From assembly GCA_005778045.1 (NCBI GenBank), contig SXKQ01000108.1:1-53959 (forward strand): a stretch of 53,959 nt of DNA. The letters are read 5' to 3'. The position numbers were made by a program, and so were the translations under genes. A model generated the notes under the pieces. The model searched no databases and was not told the DNA's origin. It worked only from the letters and a program-made list of their open reading frames with translations. Below, one piece after another: positions 40,159 through 49,900 of this stretch (position 1 is its first letter; each line of letters opens with the position of its first letter). Source of the stretch: Planctomycetia bacterium. Lineage in GTDB: Bacteria; Planctomycetota; UBA1135; GCA-002686595.

Positions 40159-40191
40159 CGCCGCACCTTGGGGTGCTCCAGCTTCACGGAG

Positions 40192-40761
40192 CTAGCGCGC
40201 GATCGACTTGTGCAGCCAGCGCACCTTGTCGATCCACTCGGTGCGCGTTTTCACGATGCGCCGCACCTCGGGGTTGGCATCGCCGTACTTGGTGAAGAGC
40301 TCCTCTTCCCAAATGGCAGTCATGTCGAAGGCGTCGTTGAGCTTCGTGCGCGCGCCAGCGCCCTTCTGGTTCAAGAGCGCGGTGTTGCCGTCAGTTTTCG
40401 CCGCCACGGCCTCGTCGAAGAGCTTCGCCCCCTCGTTCGCGATCAGGATGGCCTTTTGCCAATTCGCGTCGGCCTCGAGGCCTTCCGGAGCGTCGGCGAT
40501 GAACGTGCGACCACTGCTCGAACCGGCCTTCTTCGACGGCGGCTGCTCCGGCGGCAGGTCGTCGAAGGGCTTGGGCTTGTTCGAGGCGACGGGCTTGGGA
40601 GCCTCCGCGGGCTTCTCCCCGCTGCCGGCCACCACCGCCATGACGCCGCCGCCGAGGATCACGACCACGACGACCAGCGGGATGAGCGGGTTCATGCCGC
40701 GCTTGGGCGCTGCGCGTCGACCGCGCTCGGGTTCTTCCTGCTTCTGTTGCGAACGTGCCAT
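40192..40761 (-). CDS. Single-pass membrane protein of unknown function
   Basis: A 189-residue protein with a basic N-terminus (MARSQQKQEEPERGRRAAPK), one TM helix at about residues 24-45 (MNPLIPLVVVVVILGGGVMA) and a Pro/Lys-rich linker. The globular C-terminal ~100 residues (GLEADANWQKAILIANEGAK through EVRRIVKTRTEWIDKVRWL) are predicted helical. Positive-inside charge suggests the C-terminal domain is periplasmic. No motif is recognised. It lies 57 nt downstream of rsmB in the same direction and 33 nt upstream of the SDR. Confidence 0.7.
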   Translation of the reverse strand: MARSQQKQEEPERGRRAAPKRGMNPLIPLVVVVVILGGGVMAVVAGSGEKPAEAPKPVASNKPKPFDDLPPEQPPSKKAGSSSGRTFIADAPEGLEADANWQKAILIANEGAKLFDEAVAAKTDGNTALLNQKGAGARTKLNDAFDMTAIWEEELFTKYGDANPEVRRIVKTRTEWIDKVRWLHKSIAR

Positions 40762-40818
40762 AGCGTCGAATGCTCCTCGTGACTTGGAACGATGATAGCG
40801 AGCGTCGCTCGCGACGGC

Positions 40819-42153
40819 CTACGAGCGCACGAGGCGCGCGAAGTAGCCGCCATCGATGGGGCCACCTCCGCGCTCCTGCGTCGTCTCGACATCCGGCACG
40901 CTCTCGTGGTCTTCGGCGAGCGACCACCGCGGCTGCCGCGCGAGGAATGCGTCGACCAGACGCCGGTTTTCCTCGGGCTCGAGCGAGCAGGTAGACCACA
41001 CCAGCCGGCCACCTGGACGCACAAGCTCCGCAGCGCGGTCGATCAGGCGCGTCTGGATCTGTGCGAGCTCGGCGCGCGAAGCCGGACCGAAGCGCCAGCG
41101 CGCCTCGGGGCGCTGCGCGAGCACACCGGTGTTGCTGCATGGAGCGTCGACGAGCACTCCATCGAAGGCGCGCGGCCCGAGAGCTTCGCCAAACTCCGTG
41201 GCGTGCTGCTCGACACCGTCGGAGAGCTGCAGGCGAGCGAGCGTCGACGTCACGCGCTCGAGGCGCGCTGCGCTCGCATCGCACGCGACTACCCGTGCGC
41301 CGCTCGCGCGCAACACGGCCGTCTTGCCGCCGGGCGCCGCGCAAAGGTCGAGCAGCTCTTCGCCAGCTTGCGCTTGCATCGCTTCGGCTGCGCGCAGCGC
41401 ACTCTCGCCTTGGATCGTGATGCGGCCCTCTGTGAACGGGGCGCTCGAGGTGATGATTTCAGCCGACGACGACGGCGCGACGAGAATGCGTGCGTGCTGG
41501 CCATCGCGCGCCGTCACGCCAAGGGTCGCGAGCTCGCTCGCCACGTCGGCGCGTTCGCCGCGCACGACGCGGATCGAGAGCGGCGACTCGTCGAGCGCGA
41601 GGCGAGCGAGCGCTAGGGCTGGCTGCTCGCCATGGCGTGCGATCCAGCGCTTGAGCATGGGCGCGGGCATCGACAGCGCCTCCTCGGCCCACAACAGCGG
41701 GTGCTCGACCGGATCGCGGAACACCGGCTCGCGGAAGGAGAGGTTGCGGCCGACGAGATCGCGGCGCGGATCGCCCGATTGAGCGTTCTCAATGCGCTCG
41801 TAGACACTCTTGATGAACTCGCGTGCGATGCGGACCTTCGAGGGCCCGAGCGTCCGGCGCACGGCCTCCGAGCACTCCGAGAGCACGGCGTGCGGCGGGA
41901 TGCGATCGAGAAACAGCGTCTGGGCGAGCGCGACGTGCAGGTGCGTCATCATCTCGGCGTTTTTGATCGCGGGCGCGACGGCGTGAATGATCGTGCGCAG
42001 GGTCGCTCGGCGGCGAACTTCCGTGCCGATGATGCGACGCAAGAGGCCGCGGTCGCGGGGGTCGACGTCGAGCGACTCGCTCATGTGGTCGACGTCGCGC
42101 AGCGGAGTGGTCGAGCCGGAACGCAGGATCGTGTAGGCAGCTAGGCGCGTCAT
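40819..42153 (-). CDS. rsmB: 16S rRNA (cytosine-967-C5)-methyltransferase
   Basis: Methylates C967 of 16S rRNA. From ATG 42153 the 444-residue protein has an N-terminal NusB-like helical domain (LRTIIHAVAPAIKNAEMMTH, AREFIKSVYERIENAQSGD). The RsmB/NOL1 catalytic domain follows: LLDLCAAPGGKTAVLRASGA is the SAM site, VLVDAPCSNTGVLAQRPEAR motif IV with one catalytic Cys, and LVWSTCSLEPEENRRLVDAF motif VI with the nucleophilic Cys. The end (RGGGPIDGGYFARLVR) matches the family closing strand. The start overlaps the fmt stop by 4 nt, the common fmt-rsmB pairing. Confidence 0.93.
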   Translation of the reverse strand: MTRLAAYTILRSGSTTPLRDVDHMSESLDVDPRDRGLLRRIIGTEVRRRATLRTIIHAVAPAIKNAEMMTHLHVALAQTLFLDRIPPHAVLSECSEAVRRTLGPSKVRIAREFIKSVYERIENAQSGDPRRDLVGRNLSFREPVFRDPVEHPLLWAEEALSMPAPMLKRWIARHGEQPALALARLALDESPLSIRVVRGERADVASELATLGVTARDGQHARILVAPSSSAEIITSSAPFTEGRITIQGESALRAAEAMQAQAGEELLDLCAAPGGKTAVLRASGARVVACDASAARLERVTSTLARLQLSDGVEQHATEFGEALGPRAFDGVLVDAPCSNTGVLAQRPEARWRFGPASRAELAQIQTRLIDRAAELVRPGGRLVWSTCSLEPEENRRLVDAFLARQPRWSLAEDHESVPDVETTQERGGGPIDGGYFARLVRS

Positions 42154-43094
42154 TGGGGCGGGTTTGGGGGCGTTCCGACTTGCTGGCCGGCTTCGATGCG
42201 CGCGCCACGGAGGTACTCGGCGGCCGGAAGCGCGCGCTTCCCGGCGACCTGCACCGTGACGAGCTCGAGCGCGCCGTGTCCGCAGGCGACCACGAAGCGC
42301 GCGCTCGCCTCGAGCACGTGACCCGGCTTGCCCGCGCCCTCGACGACGCGCGTGGCATGCACGTTGAGCTCGCGGCCCTTGGGGTCGAGCATGCGCGCGA
42401 GCGGCCACGGGTTGTAGGCGCGCACGGCGCGCTCGATCTCGCTCGCGTCCTTACTCCAGTCGATCGCGCCGCGCTCCTTGCGGATCTTGCGTGCATACGT
42501 CGCGCGCGAGCCGTCCTGCGGCCTGAAGACCGCACGGCCTTGCTCGAGCAAGTCGAGCGCTTCCACGAGCGCGTCGCCACCGAGCAGCGCAAGCGCGTCA
42601 AAGAGCTCGCCTGAGGTGTCCTGCGGCCTGATCGCGCGCTCCTTGGCGAGCAGCACGTCGCCTTCGTCGAGCGCGAGCACGATGCGCTGGATCGACACAC
42701 CGGTCACCGCATCGCCCGCGAGCACGGCGGCTTGGATCGGCGAAGCGCCGCGCCAGCGTGGCAAGAGCGACCCGTGAACGTTGAGCGCGCCGTGCGGCGC
42801 GAGCTCGAGCAAGGCTGGCTTGAGGATCACGCCATAGCTCGCAACCACGAGCACGTCGGGCGCGAGCGCTCGCAGGGTCTCGAGAAACTCCGACGCATGG
42901 GGATCGGCCGGCTGCAGCACCGCGATGCCGTGGGCTTGCGCGGCCTTGGCGAGCTCGGACGGCTCGACCTCGCGGTTGCGCCCTTTGGGCTTGTCCGGCA
43001 GCGTCACCAAAGCGAGCGGCCGGTGTCCGGAGCACGCGAGGCGCTCGAACACCGGCGTCGCAAAGGGAGGCGAGCCGAGAAAGACCGTGCGCAA
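42150..43094 (-). CDS. fmt: Methionyl-tRNA formyltransferase
   Basis: Formylates Met-tRNAfMet for translation initiation. The 314-residue protein opens MRTVFLGSPPFATPVFERLA. Catalytic Asn105 and His107 lie in GALNVHGSLLPRWRGASPIQ, and Asp143 in VLALDEGDVLLA; the folate-binding loop is KPKGRNREVEPSELAK. The C-terminal OB-like domain (DASEIERAVRAYNPWPLARM) binds the tRNA acceptor. A deformylase gene (def), a common neighbour, is absent; instead trxA is 7 nt upstream and rsmB overlaps downstream. Confidence 0.96.
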   Translation of the reverse strand: MRTVFLGSPPFATPVFERLACSGHRPLALVTLPDKPKGRNREVEPSELAKAAQAHGIAVLQPADPHASEFLETLRALAPDVLVVASYGVILKPALLELAPHGALNVHGSLLPRWRGASPIQAAVLAGDAVTGVSIQRIVLALDEGDVLLAKERAIRPQDTSGELFDALALLGGDALVEALDLLEQGRAVFRPQDGSRATYARKIRKERGAIDWSKDASEIERAVRAYNPWPLARMLDPKGRELNVHATRVVEGAGKPGHVLEASARFVVACGHGALELVTVQVAGKRALPAAEYLRGARIEAGQQVGTPPNPPQ

Positions 43095-43101
43095 GGCGCG
43101 A

Positions 43102-43425
43102 TCAGATCTTCGACAGGACCGTCTGCTTGAACTTCTCGTACGGCTGGCTGCCGACGATCTGGTGCACGACCTGACCGTTTTTGATGATCAGGAAGGTCGG
43201 GATCGCGTTGATGCCGTAGCGCGCCGGAACGTCCGGATTGTCCTGCGTGTTGAGCTTCAGCACCTTGAGCCGGCCGGCGGTCTCGTCGGCGAGCTTGTCG
43301 ACGTACGGGCCCATGGCCTTGCAGGGGCCGCACCCGTCGGCCCAGAAATCGACGAGGACGGGGAGGTCGCTCTTGAGGACGGTCGTGTCCCAGAGGCTGT
43401 CGGTGACGTCGGCGGCTTTGCTCAT
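43102..43425 (-). CDS. trxA: Thioredoxin, WADGCGPC variant
   Basis: A 107-residue thioredoxin from ATG 43425 (MSKAADVTDSLWDTTVLKSD). The active site reads FWADGCGPCKAMGP, with Cys32 and Cys35; a Gly replaces the Trp that normally precedes the first Cys. The cis-Pro loop (YGINAIPTFLIIKNGQ) and the buried Asp (VLVDFWAD) are present. A cytoplasmic disulfide reductase is expected. It lies 7 nt upstream of fmt and 103 nt after scpA. Confidence 0.94.
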   Translation of the reverse strand: MSKAADVTDSLWDTTVLKSDLPVLVDFWADGCGPCKAMGPYVDKLADETAGRLKVLKLNTQDNPDVPARYGINAIPTFLIIKNGQVVHQIVGSQPYEKFKQTVLSKI

Positions 43426-43528
43426 GTCGGGGCGAGAAGGCGGGAGGTGGCGTTTGAGGGGGCGGGCGCGCCCGGGCGTGGGAGAGAATATGGGACGCGG
43501 AGCGGCGCGAGTCCACCCCCGCGCGCAT

Positions 43529-44515
43529 TCAGGCCAGATCGCCCTGCGGCTCGGCGTCAGCGTCGGACTCGGACCCGGCGGTGCCCGCGGCAGCCCGCGC
43601 CGGGGTCGGCGGGGACAAGTTGTCATCGTCCTCAAGGTCCTCGAAGACATTGTGGCCGGGCGCGCGCGGCGGCGCGGGTTCGCTCGGCGCGGCGGCAGCA
43701 GTCGCGGTGGCCGCGTCGGAGTCCTCGATGCGCTCGTCCTCGAACTCGGTCTGACGCACGATGCTGTCGAGGTCGTCGCCGAGGTCCTCGCGCAGCGAGA
43801 TCGTGATGTCGGAATCCTTCGACTCCTGCCGCGCGCGCACCGCGCCGAGCTTGACGAGCTCGAGCAGCGCGCAGAACGCACCGATCAGCGTGCCCTTGCT
43901 CGCGCCGCCCTTGGCGACGGTCTCGTCGACGAGCTCGCGCAGCGACATCGAGCGGCGCGCCTTCACGCTGCGCACGAGCTCCTCGACGAAGTAGCGCAGT
44001 GGGCGATGCTCGGTGGCGATCACCATCGGCTTGTTGGCGAGCGTCTCGCGCATCAGGCGCGAGAAGGCCGCGAACAGGTCCCAGTTGGTGAGCTCCTGCA
44101 TGTCGAGGCCGGCTTCGGCCGGCTCTTCGGTTCGGAAGCCGCGCTCGTGCAGCCTGTGGCGCAGGTCAAAGCGGTCCTGAAGCTCGCGCGAAGCCTGCTT
44201 GAAGTGGCGGTATTCGATCAGGCGCTGGATCAGCTCGTCGCGCGGGTCGAGTTCTTCCGCGAGGTCGATGTTCTCGCTCGGCAGCAGCGAGCGCGACTTG
44301 ATCGCCATCAGCGTCGCCGCCATGACGAGGAAGTCGGCCGCGAGCTCGATGTCGATGTCCTGCAGGTCCTTCAGGTAGCGCAGGTAGCCATCGATGATCT
44401 TGTGCAGGTCGATGTCGTGGATCTCGACCTCCTGCTCGCGCACGAGGTGCAGCAGCAGGTCCATCGGTCCGCTGAAGACCTGTTCGAGGGAGACGGTGTA
44501 GTCGCGGGTCACCAT
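43529..44515 (-). CDS. scpA: Segregation and condensation protein A
   Basis: Kleisin subunit of the bacterial SMC-ScpAB condensin. The N-terminal helical domain (YTVSLEQVFSGPMDLLLHLV then REQEVEIHDIDLHKI) contacts the SMC neck, ELAADFLVMAATLMAIKSRS is the hallmark kleisin helix, and the winged-helix region is SLRELVDETVAKGGASKGTL. At 328 residues it is longer than the usual ~250 because of an acidic, Ala/Pro-rich disordered tail. scpB is not visible here. The gene overlaps the M50 protease by 7 nt, a common scpA arrangement with site-2-protease-like genes. Confidence 0.95.
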   Translation of the reverse strand: MVTRDYTVSLEQVFSGPMDLLLHLVREQEVEIHDIDLHKIIDGYLRYLKDLQDIDIELAADFLVMAATLMAIKSRSLLPSENIDLAEELDPRDELIQRLIEYRHFKQASRELQDRFDLRHRLHERGFRTEEPAEAGLDMQELTNWDLFAAFSRLMRETLANKPMVIATEHRPLRYFVEELVRSVKARRSMSLRELVDETVAKGGASKGTLIGAFCALLELVKLGAVRARQESKDSDITISLREDLGDDLDSIVRQTEFEDERIEDSDAATATAAAAPSEPAPPRAPGHNVFEDLEDDDNLSPPTPARAAAGTAGSESDADAEPQGDLA

Positions 44516-45255
44516 GCACCACCCGTGAGGAGGTCGACGAATTCGAACAGCTGGCGCGAGCCGCTCATGATCAGCCCATTGAGGCCCGGGACCATGCGCA
44601 GGAGCGCCACCAGCGCGAACACGAGGAACAGGCCGTAGCGCTCGAGCTGCTCATAAGGTTCGCGCAGGCCGGGAGGGAGCAGCCACGCCAAGACGCGCGA
44701 ACCGTCGAGCGGCGGCACAGGAATCAGGTTGAACGTCGTCAGCGCCAAGTTGGCGTACAGGGAGAACTGCAGCACCTCGAACAGCAGGTCCCCCTTTTGG
44801 TAGGCGCCGATGTAATAGGCGACCTTGAGGCCGAGCAGGAACGCGATCGCGAGCAGAAAGTTCGTCGCGGGGCCGGCGAGGGCCACAAGCATCATGTCGC
44901 GCAGCGGATGGCGCAGGCGGTGGTAGCTCACCGGGACCGGCTTGGCGCCCCCGAAGGCCGGCATGCCCATCAGCATCAGCATCCCCGGCAGGATGATCGT
45001 CATGAACAGGTCGATCGACGGCAGCGGATTGAGCGTGATGCGCCCGAGGTCCTTGGCCGTCGGATCGCCACACTTCCATGCCACCCATGCGTGAGCGGCC
45101 TCGTGCAGGGCCAGCGAGATCACGACGAACACGACCACGAAGGCGATCTGCAGCACCTCGATCGAACCCGAGCCGAGTTGGGTCGCCGGCACGGCCGCGG
45201 TGCACAGTGCGGCCGCGCACAGGGTCGGGGTCTGGGATCGCAGCCGGGAGAGCAC
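44509..45255 (-). CDS. Site-2-protease-like M50 family membrane protease
   Basis: A 248-residue polytopic zinc protease. The metal motif HEAAH (residues 51-55) is in SLALHEAAHAWVAWKCGD, and the third ligand region is NLIPVPPLDGSRVLAWLLPP. A signal-like or extra hydrophobic N-terminus precedes it. This small rhomboid-sized form (the YdiL/YwhC-like M50B branch, without a PDZ domain) cleaves within membranes; its substrate is unknown. It is coupled to scpA (7-nt overlap) and divergent from kdsD across about 100 nt. Confidence 0.92.
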   Translation of the reverse strand: MLSRLRSQTPTLCAAALCTAAVPATQLGSGSIEVLQIAFVVVFVVISLALHEAAHAWVAWKCGDPTAKDLGRITLNPLPSIDLFMTIILPGMLMLMGMPAFGGAKPVPVSYHRLRHPLRDMMLVALAGPATNFLLAIAFLLGLKVAYYIGAYQKGDLLFEVLQFSLYANLALTTFNLIPVPPLDGSRVLAWLLPPGLREPYEQLERYGLFLVFALVALLRMVPGLNGLIMSGSRQLFEFVDLLTGGAW

Positions 45256-45354
45256 GTCAGGGGCCGCGCGGCAGGGCCTGCGCGAGGCGTTTTATAGCAC
45301 AGGGCAGCGCGACGGCGGGCGCTGCGCGGATCGGCTATCCTCTGCCCCGTACCG

Positions 45355-46425
45355 ATGAGCGCCGACCGCCGATCCCCCGTGGAAGAACGCACGCCCATGG
45401 CCCACCCCGGCCCCGCGCCCGAGGACCCCGAGCCGCTCCACTCGAAGGGCGGCCCGGCCGACCGGCTCGAGCGCGCGCGCGAGGTGATCCGCGTCGAGGC
45501 GCGCACGATCGCGCGGCTCGAGTCACTGCTCGATCAGCGCTTCGTAACGGCCATCGACCTCCTGCTCGCCTGCAAGGGCACGGTCGTGTGCACGGGCATG
45601 GGCAAGGCCGGCCTGATCGCCCAGAAGATCTCGGCCACCCTGGCGAGCACCGGTACGGACTCGATCTTCCTGCACCCCGCCGAAGCGCTGCACGGGGACC
45701 TCGGACGCATCCGGCCCGGCGACGTCCTGCTCGCCCTGTCGAACTCCGGGGAGACGGTCGAGGTGAAGGTCGTGGTGCCCGTGGCGCGCAAGATCGGCGC
45801 CAAGGTGATCACCCTGACCGGCAACCCGCAGTCGGGCCTCGCCCAGCTCTCCGATGTCGTGCTCGACATCGGTCGGGTCGACGAGGCCTGCCCACTGGGG
45901 CTCGCCCCCACCGCGAGCACATCCGCCATGTTGGCGCTCGGCGATGCCGTCGCGATGGTGCTCTCCGCCGAGCGCCGCTTCAGCCGCGAGGAGTACGCCC
46001 TCTACCACCCCGCCGGGTCCCTTGGCCGCAAGCTTATGCGCGTGGCCGAGATCATGCGCCGCAACGCCGAGCTGCCGCTCGTCCCCGCCGGCTCGACCCT
46101 CGCCGCCACCCTGCGCGTCATGGGGCGCACCCCGGGCAAGCCGGGCGCCGCGCTCGTCGTCGCCGCCGCCGACGGCCGCCTCGTCGGCATCTTCACCGAC
46201 GGCGATCTGCGGCGGCTGGTGGCCGAGCGCGGCGAGCTGCAGCGCGAGGACCCGATCGAGCACTTCATGACCCGCAACCCCAAGTCGGTGCGGCCCGACC
46301 AGCTGCTCGAGGAAGCCGAGCGGCTGCTGCGCGAGTTTCGCGTCGACCAGATCCCCGTGCTCGACGTCGACATGCGCCCCGTGGGCCTGCTCGACGTGCA
46401 GGACATTCTCGATACGCGTCTCTAA
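45355..46425 (+). CDS. kdsD: Arabinose-5-phosphate isomerase (KpsF/GutQ/KdsD)
   Basis: Converts ribulose-5-P to arabinose-5-P, the entry to Kdo synthesis. The 356-residue protein has an N-terminal SIS domain (VVCTGMGKAGLIAQKISATL, FLHPAEALHGDLGRIRPGDV, ALSNSGETVEV, LAPTASTSAMLALGDAVAM) and two C-terminal CBS domains (VAEIMRRNAELPLVPAGST; IEHFMTRNPKSVRPDQLLEE). It leads the kdsD-kdsC-LptD run, the conserved Kdo/LPS-export neighbourhood. A later ATG at 45397 (MAHPGPAPED) could be the start; the choice does not affect any domain. Confidence 0.95.
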   Translation: MSADRRSPVEERTPMAHPGPAPEDPEPLHSKGGPADRLERAREVIRVEARTIARLESLLDQRFVTAIDLLLACKGTVVCTGMGKAGLIAQKISATLASTGTDSIFLHPAEALHGDLGRIRPGDVLLALSNSGETVEVKVVVPVARKIGAKVITLTGNPQSGLAQLSDVVLDIGRVDEACPLGLAPTASTSAMLALGDAVAMVLSAERRFSREEYALYHPAGSLGRKLMRVAEIMRRNAELPLVPAGSTLAATLRVMGRTPGKPGAALVVAAADGRLVGIFTDGDLRRLVAERGELQREDPIEHFMTRNPKSVRPDQLLEEAERLLREFRVDQIPVLDVDMRPVGLLDVQDILDTRL

Positions 46426-46439
46426 GCTCTGCCCCCGCG

Positions 46440-46979
46440 ATGAAGGGGGATGGGCTGGAACCGGGGCTCGCGGAGCTGCTTCGACCGGTGCGCCTCGTGG
46501 CGCTCGACGTCGATGGCACGCTCACGGACGGGGCTGTGACCGTGAGCGCCGGCGGCGAGGAGCTGCGCTTCTCGGTCGTCGACGGCTTCGGCATCAAGGA
46601 GCTCCAACGCGCCGGTATCGTGGTCGCGTGGATCACCGGTCGCAGCTCACCTGCCACCGTCGCTCGGGCGGAGGGGCTCGGCGTGACCGAGCTGCACCTC
46701 GGCCAGCTGCACAAGACCGCCGCGTTACGCTCGATCCAGGAGCGCCTCGGCATCGCCCCGCGCGAGACCGCCGCGATGGGCGATGACCTGCCCGACCTGT
46801 CGCTGCGTCCCTGCGTCGGCTTTCTCGCTGCGCCAGCCAACGCACGGCCCGAGGTGCTCTCGCGGGCTGACTTCGTGACCCATGCTCTGGGCGGCGCGGG
46901 CGCGGTGCGGGAGCTCGCAGAGATGATCCTGCGCTCCCAAGGGCGCTGGGCGGCGATCGTCGCTTCCTACGGCGCATGA
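46440..46979 (+). CDS. kdsC: Kdo-8-phosphate phosphatase
   Basis: A 179-residue HAD-superfamily phosphatase that dephosphorylates Kdo-8-P. Start ATG 46440. Motif I is LVALDVDGTLTDGAV with nucleophile Asp23 and acid/base Asp25, motif II is VAWITGRSS, and motif IV is AAMGDDLPDLSL. The length equals the tetrameric C0-type family. It sits 14 nt after kdsD and overlaps the LptD-like start by ATGA, so the three are translationally coupled. Confidence 0.95.
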   Translation: MKGDGLEPGLAELLRPVRLVALDVDGTLTDGAVTVSAGGEELRFSVVDGFGIKELQRAGIVVAWITGRSSPATVARAEGLGVTELHLGQLHKTAALRSIQERLGIAPRETAAMGDDLPDLSLRPCVGFLAAPANARPEVLSRADFVTHALGGAGAVRELAEMILRSQGRWAAIVASYGA

Positions 46980-49900
46980 GGAAGCTCGTCGTCTTCCTGC
47001 TGGTGCTCGCGCTCGGCGCGGGTGCGCTGTGGTGGTTCGACTCGCGACGAGAGGAGCCAGCGGAGCCGCTGCCCGCAGAGCCAAAGCAGCGCGAGCCCGC
47101 CCGGGAGCCGCCTTCGGGCGCACTCACGAGCGTCGGCGAGGCCGGTGGCACGGGCGCGCAAGTCGCGCTCTCCGGCGCGCTCGACCTGTGGGCTAACGAC
47201 ACGAGCGACCCCGCGCGGCCGCGCAAGCGCTCGCACCTCGTGGCCGCGGATTGCCGCACGCTAGGCGAAGGTCGCTTCGAGCTCTCCGGTGCAACTCTCG
47301 AGATCTTCGAGCCTGCCAGCGGCGAAAGCGAGGCGACGGCCAAGGCGACGCGAGCGGAGGCGCGCCTCAAGGTGGATCCCGCGCCCGCCCTCGACGAGGC
47401 ACATCCGGTCGTGCTCGAGGATGCGGAGCTGCGTTACGAGCATGGCTCGCGCTTCGCGCCGCTCTTGCTGCGCATTCCGCGGCTCGAGACCGTGGTGGCT
47501 CTCGAGCGCGCGACCTCGCCCGAAGTGGTCATGCTCGAAGGCCGCGGACTCTCCGTCTCCGGCCGCGGGCTGCTGCTCGAGCGCGCGTCGGAAAGCCTCA
47601 CGATTCAGGACGAGCCGCGAGCGCGCGTCGTGCTCGAGGACGGCTCGAGCGTGGCCCTCTCCTCGCGGGCGCGTCTCGTCGCGCGGTCGAGGCCGGACCT
47701 CGGCGCCGAACTCGCGGAGCTCGACATCGAGCAGGATGCGCGCATCGTGTTCGACGGCGAGGTGCCGCTCGAGCTGCGCGCCGACCGGATTCGCCTGATC
47801 GGCTCGATCGAACAGGGCGCTTCTGCGCGGCTGCGGCCGCTGCGCGCCGAGGCCGAGGGCCATGTGGTGATCACGCAGAAGGAGGGCGTGGCGCGCGGCG
47901 AGCGCCTACTGCTCGACTTCGACGCGGCTGGCACGCCGGGCAAGGCGACTCTCGATGGGCGGCCCGAGCTCGAGGCCCTGTTCAGCGCGGAACGGCTCGA
48001 AGCTCTCCCCGAAGACCGCCTGCGCGCGGACGAGTCGCTCGCGGTGCTGCTCGACGGCGCTGGTCCGCTGGAACTCTCGCTTGGCTCGTCGCGCGACTTC
48101 CTCTTCAACGGTCCCGCGCGCGTTCGACTCCCCGCTCTCGACGCACTCCTCGAGTGCGACACCTCGATCCGCGGTACGTCTCGCGCGGAGGCCCGGAACG
48201 CTCCGCTGGTCGGCGAGCTCATTGCGGATGGCAACGTCCGTTTCACCTACGGCCGTACACGTCTCACGGCGGCCGTACTGCGCGCCAGCTCGTACCTCGA
48301 CGCCACGCGCAGGGCGGCGATCCGCATCGCCACAGAGTCGAGCACACACGTCGTGGCCGAGCTCGAGGACGGGAGCTCGGTCGACGTCTTGGCCGAGGGC
48401 GGTCTCATCGCCGAGCAGCGCGAGGGCAATCTCTACCTGCCCCTTGCGCGGAACGTCACGTTCTTGCTCGGAGGCGAGCGCGCGCTCTCCGGTCGTGCGG
48501 ACAGTGTCACGAATCTCGACGTCGAGCGCGTCCAGCTCGTCGCCACCGGCCACGTGCAAGTCAACCTGCCGGAGGGCAACGGACGTGGCGAGCGCTTCGA
48601 GGCCCGCTCCTCTGACTCGGGCGAGCTCTCCGGCAGCGAGAGCGAGCGCGCGCGCGTCGAAGTCTCCGAGGGCTGGTTCGAGGCGCGTTTCATCGACTTG
48701 CAGCCGGGGCAGGTCGAGGCGCGCGACGACGCGCGGGGCGTGATAACGCGCGACGGCGTCGTACACGACGTGCGCGCTGGATGGATCGTCCTCCAACGTG
48801 ACGCGCGGCTCGAGGACGTCGGCGACCCGGCCGAGCTCCTGATCGACGCTGGCGAGACCGTGTTCGTCGAGCGCACGCTGGACGACGAGAAGCTGGTCCT
48901 GCGCGCCGAGCGCTTTCATGCCGAGGCGCGAGCGCGCGGAGTCGATGAGTTCGACCCAATTCTCGTGGTGGCGCTCGGCGACGTGCAGTTCGAGCTCGCG
49001 GACGATACGTCCCGCTACGAGGGTCGCGGACACCGGCTCGAGCTGCGCGGCGACCGAACAGGACGCCTCGAGCCCGCCAGCGAAGGCGAGAAGGTGGCGC
49101 TCTCCGGCCGCGTGGGCAAGCGCGCGGAGCGCGTGACGATCGGCTCGTCGCGCATCGACTTCGCGCCCGATCGGCTCGTGGCCGGCGACTTCGAGGCCGA
49201 GTTCGACGGACTCGTCTCCGGGCTTGGTGCCGAGGGCGATTCGCGGAAGCTGCGCGCGATCGGAGGCCTCATGGCCATCGACCCCTCGCAGGTCACGCTC
49301 TCCGAAGGCGTCTACCTCGGCGGAAGCGATGCCAGCGGCCAGCCCTGGTCACTCGACGCGGACCTGCTGGTGCTGCGCGCGCGACGCATCGAGGGAGAGC
49401 TCGACGAGCAGGCGGCCACCGCTTCGCTGGTCGACCTTGTCGCGCAAGGAACCGTGCGACTCGACGCCGACCCGCTCGGACGCGCGCGCGCCGAGGTACT
49501 GACGCTCGATCACGACTCGCGGCGCATCACCCTGCTCGGTGACCCGACCTCGCCCGTCGCGCAGGAGGCGTCGATCGAGCGCGGCGGCATCAGCTGGTCC
49601 TCGGCCGCCTTCACGTTCGACCTCGCGACTGGTTTCCTGCAGTCGGAGAACGGCAGCGTCCGATCTTCGCCGGATGACCTTGAGAACTGGTCGATCTCAT
49701 ATGAGGCGCTCGAGCCGCTGACTTTGGAAGACCGCACCGCGCTGATCTTCCGCCAACCCACGTGGCGCGAGGGAGCTAACGTGCTGCGTGCGAACTGGGC
49801 GCTGCTGTGGGTCGACCAGGGACAATGGCGCGCGCTCTCCAACGATCAGGAACTCGATCCCGAGTTGGTCGAGGATCCGGATGCCGGCGGGCGCGCTGGC

